A stretch of 64,000 nucleotides of DNA, taken from NCBI GenBank assembly GCA_963971225.1, contig OZ020268.1, positions 9,095,532 to 9,159,531 of the forward strand, in the 5' to 3' direction. The stretch comes from Melieria omissa (taxonomy: Eukaryota > Arthropoda > Insecta > Diptera > Ulidiidae). The translations under genes and the position numbers were made by a program. Positions 61,681 to 64,000 of the stretch are shown here, piece by piece; positions within the stretch are counted from its first letter, which is position 1; the number at the start of each line of letters is the position of its first letter. The notes below the pieces were generated by a model. It was not told the origin of the DNA. It did no database searches and saw only the letters and a list, made by a program, of their open reading frames with translations.

Positions 61681-62490
61681 AAGTCAAGTCAAGTCAAGAC
61701 AAGCCAAGACAAGCCAAGACAAGCCAAGACAAGTCAAGTCAAGTCAAGTCAAGTCAAGTCAAGTCAAGTCAAGTCAAGTCAAGTCAAGTCAAGTCAAGTC
61801 AAGTCAAGTCAAGTCAAGTCAAGTCAAGTCAAGTCAAGTCAAGTCAAGTCAAGTCAAGTCAAGTCAAGTCAAGTCAAGTCAAGTCAAGTCAAGTCAAGTC
61901 AAGTCAAGTCAAGTCAAGTCAAGTCAAGTCAAGTCAAGTCAAGTCAAGTCAAGTCAAGTCAAGTCAAGTCAAGTCAAGTCAAGTCAAGTCAAGTCAAGTC
62001 AAGTCAAGTCAAGTCAAGTCAAGTCAAGTCAAGTCAAGTCAAGTCAAGTCAAGTCAAGTCAAGTCAAGTCAAGTCAAGTCAAGTCAAGTCAAGTCAAGTC
62101 AAGTCAAGTCAAGTCAAGTCAAGTCAAGTCAAGTCAAGTCAAGTCAAGTCAAGTCAAGTCAAGTCAAGTCAAGTCAAGTCAAGTCAAGTCAAGTCAAGTC
62201 AAGTCAAGTCAAGTCAAGTCAAGTCAAGTCAAGTCAAGTCAATTCAATTCAATTCAATTCAATTCAATTCAATTCAATTCAATTCAATTCAATTCAATTC
62301 AATTCAATTCAATTCAATTCAATTCAATTCAATTCAATTCAATTCAATTCAATTCAATTCAATTCAATTCAATTCAATTCAAATCAATTCAATTCAATTC
62401 AATTCAATTCAATTCAATTCAATTCAAATCAAATCAAATCAAGTCAAATCAAATCAAATCAATTCAACTCAATTCAATTCAAATCGATTC
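61681..62490. repeat. Two-phase pentanucleotide array: AAGTC x102 then AATTC x36
   Basis: 61681-61730 is a mixed lead-in (AAGAC/AAGCC variants, partly period 10). 61731-62240 is 510 bp of AAGTC with no interruption that I can see (102 units). At 62241 it switches without transition to AATTC (28 units, one AAATC, 8 more units to 62425), then AAATC/AAGTC mixed units to about 62485. Because 5 is not a multiple of 3 and no register contains a stop, plus-strand frames stay open (KSSQV and NSIQF readings, 355 and 326 codons). Every frame on the minus strand has TGA stops. It is not a gene. Confidence 0.97.
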
Positions 62491-64000
62491 TTCAATTCAA
62501 CACGACTCATTCACAACGACTCTTTGATTGCAAAATACTTACTCAGAAATTCTACTAAAAGTGGTGACTTTTACTTTTTCCCAAAGCGTTTCGTACCGCA
62601 ACAAAAACGGTATTTGTGTTGGTTGCTTGGTTGGTTTTTTTCTTGTTGACATTCACCCAAGAATGTTTACTTGAGTTTCACAATTAATTCGACACATGAC
62701 TTCATGCGTTCGGACTGTGTGCGATTAGTTACGAAGCTAATTGAAATGTTGAAGAGTTGCTAGCGTGAAAAATGCTGTAAAGTAGCTAATACAATAAGTT
62801 GTTGTTGTTGTTGTTCTGATCATTTGTCATTTTTGGGAAACAGTTTCTTTTTAGACTCTTGTGGAATGTTGTGCAAAAATTTGAAATGTTCGAGTAGATT
62901 GAACAGTTAATTGTGGAACAAGGCACTACTAGCCTTGCTTTTCCACTTTAAGCCCATCGTGTCAGTTGAACATATGCAGTAGTAGTAGTTGTAGTAGTTA
63001 AACATATACACATCTACATGTATATATAAACAAATACATGTAAAATCCCCCACTTGCTTAAGTGCTTTCGGAATTTTATTCAAATGAAACCCACTAAGCG
63101 TGAGTTCTTAGCAAAAGAATACGATTTTTCACAGAATTCTCGCGCTTTAGACAGACACAGCAACACTTGAGTTGTGTTCACATGGCAAGGCTCGTAATTT
63201 AAAAAATTCTGCGAAAATAAATAATACAAAGATTGCGTTTATAAAACGCAATAATATAATTTTAGCATAAATAAAGACAGCTAACTTGAACATAAAATTG
63301 TGATGTTTTTTTTTTCGAAACTCAAAGCTGACTGCTAGAACGCAAAGTGCGGCGGAATCTTTTAATTTTGGCGCGCGCTCAAGTTACCGTGACAGGCGAA
63401 TAATTTCAATTTGAAATTAAAATAAAATTTCTGCTGGCGGTGTGCACTCAAACATTGCTCATTGTTTCAAAGCCAACAATTGGCCTGGCAGCCATCGAGC
63501 CAGTCAGATCAGCAGAACTACAACTGGGCTGTTCATCAGGCAGTCAGTCGTTTGTATGTATGGCAAGAGAAGAGAATAATGAATGGAAGCAAGCAACAAA
63601 AAGCTAAACAGCAGACAAAAAACAAAAACAATGTGCGAGTGAAGTCATTCGGCCGGAGGTGTGCGATTTTTGCCGCCCCCTTCCAGCCAATTCTTCAACA
63701 AGAGTACAGCTTAATTTGCAGCAGAACATGACGGCACAGGCGTAGCGAGACGTACAGAAGAAGAAGAAGAACTAAACAACTCAGCGGGGTATATATGATA
63801 TCAGCAAGGAAATTAAAGTAACAACAACTAAAATACGAGCAAGAGCTCCAAAATAACCACAGCAAAATAAGAAGAAATTATAATTTTCAATAGCAATGAA
63901 TGAAGTAACTGCTACCTACAAGTGGACATAAGAGATCATATGCGACAACTATCAACAACACAATTGAAGTATGTAGTAGCAACAACATTCACACTAAGAA
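62491..64000. other. Upstream intergenic DNA to the window edge
   Basis: No gene supported. A TTG run lies at 62800-62815. GGGGTATATATGATATCAGC at about 63786-63805 is a TATA-like sequence on the plus strand, preceded by a GAA run (63760-63769); a transcript starting near 63820 and running off the window is possible but unsupported. Confidence 0.4.

Noticed and set aside
61491..62649. Two long open frames (355 and 326 codons) reading KSSQV then NSIQF repeats
   Set aside because: They are the same AAGTC/AATTC array in two registers. A stop-free 5-mer keeps plus frames open without any selection.

Overview
The window looks like nuclear DNA from a higher dipteran fly. Two things point there. 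A first coding exon at 33271-33718 (minus strand) has an N-terminus that I recall as almost identical to Drosophila Ovo/Shavenbaby. The surrounding sequence is an AT-rich, CAA/TTG- and GT-microsatellite-rich non-coding landscape with mariner, hAT and tRNA-derived SINE remnants. The repeat types remind me of true fruit flies (Tephritidae), but that is an impression and the genus cannot be read from the sequence.

Layout. The one host protein-coding segment I can defend is the ovo/shavenbaby (svb) start exon, which ends in a consensus splice donor. Because the gene is on the minus strand, 1-33270 is read as the first part of a very long svb intron; no further Ovo exon was recognised in it. Positions 33719-64000 hold the 5' UTR/promoter zone and then upstream intergenic DNA. 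In Drosophila the embryonic svb enhancers lie upstream of the promoter, so 34.4-64 kb is the expected place for regulatory modules, although none can be named from sequence alone.

Intron side (1-33 kb): a GACA microsatellite (0.5 kb), serial tandem duplications (3.3-5.15 kb), a 160-bp hAT-type MITE with a perfect 8-bp target duplication (7.2 kb), one copy of a two-copy interspersed repeat (10.3 kb), an AT-rich block followed by a diverged array (13.8-15.8 kb), a 0.75-kb AAAAT/AAATAAAAT array (19.0-19.7 kb), a perfect 18-bp-stem palindrome (21.9 kb), and a roughly 287-bp array (24.7-25.75 kb) built around a short motif that also occurs alone elsewhere in the intron and inside the array.

Upstream side (34-64 kb): two internally deleted mariner-superfamily elements (36.1 and 40.5 kb), a tRNA-derived SINE nested in an older repeat (42.3 kb) and a second SINE copy (47.1 kb), an unidentified 394-bp tandem duplication (47.4-48.1 kb), a 567-bp TIR element (50.8 kb), the 3' tail of a non-LTR retrotransposon (61.0 kb), and a striking AAGTC(102)/AATTC pentanucleotide array (61.7-62.5 kb).

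Most open reading frames of 60-200 codons here are products of simple repeats or chance and are not genes. I found no convincing new biological system. The most unusual signals are the strand-biased recurrent motif in the svb intron, the perfect palindrome, and the two-phase pentanucleotide array.
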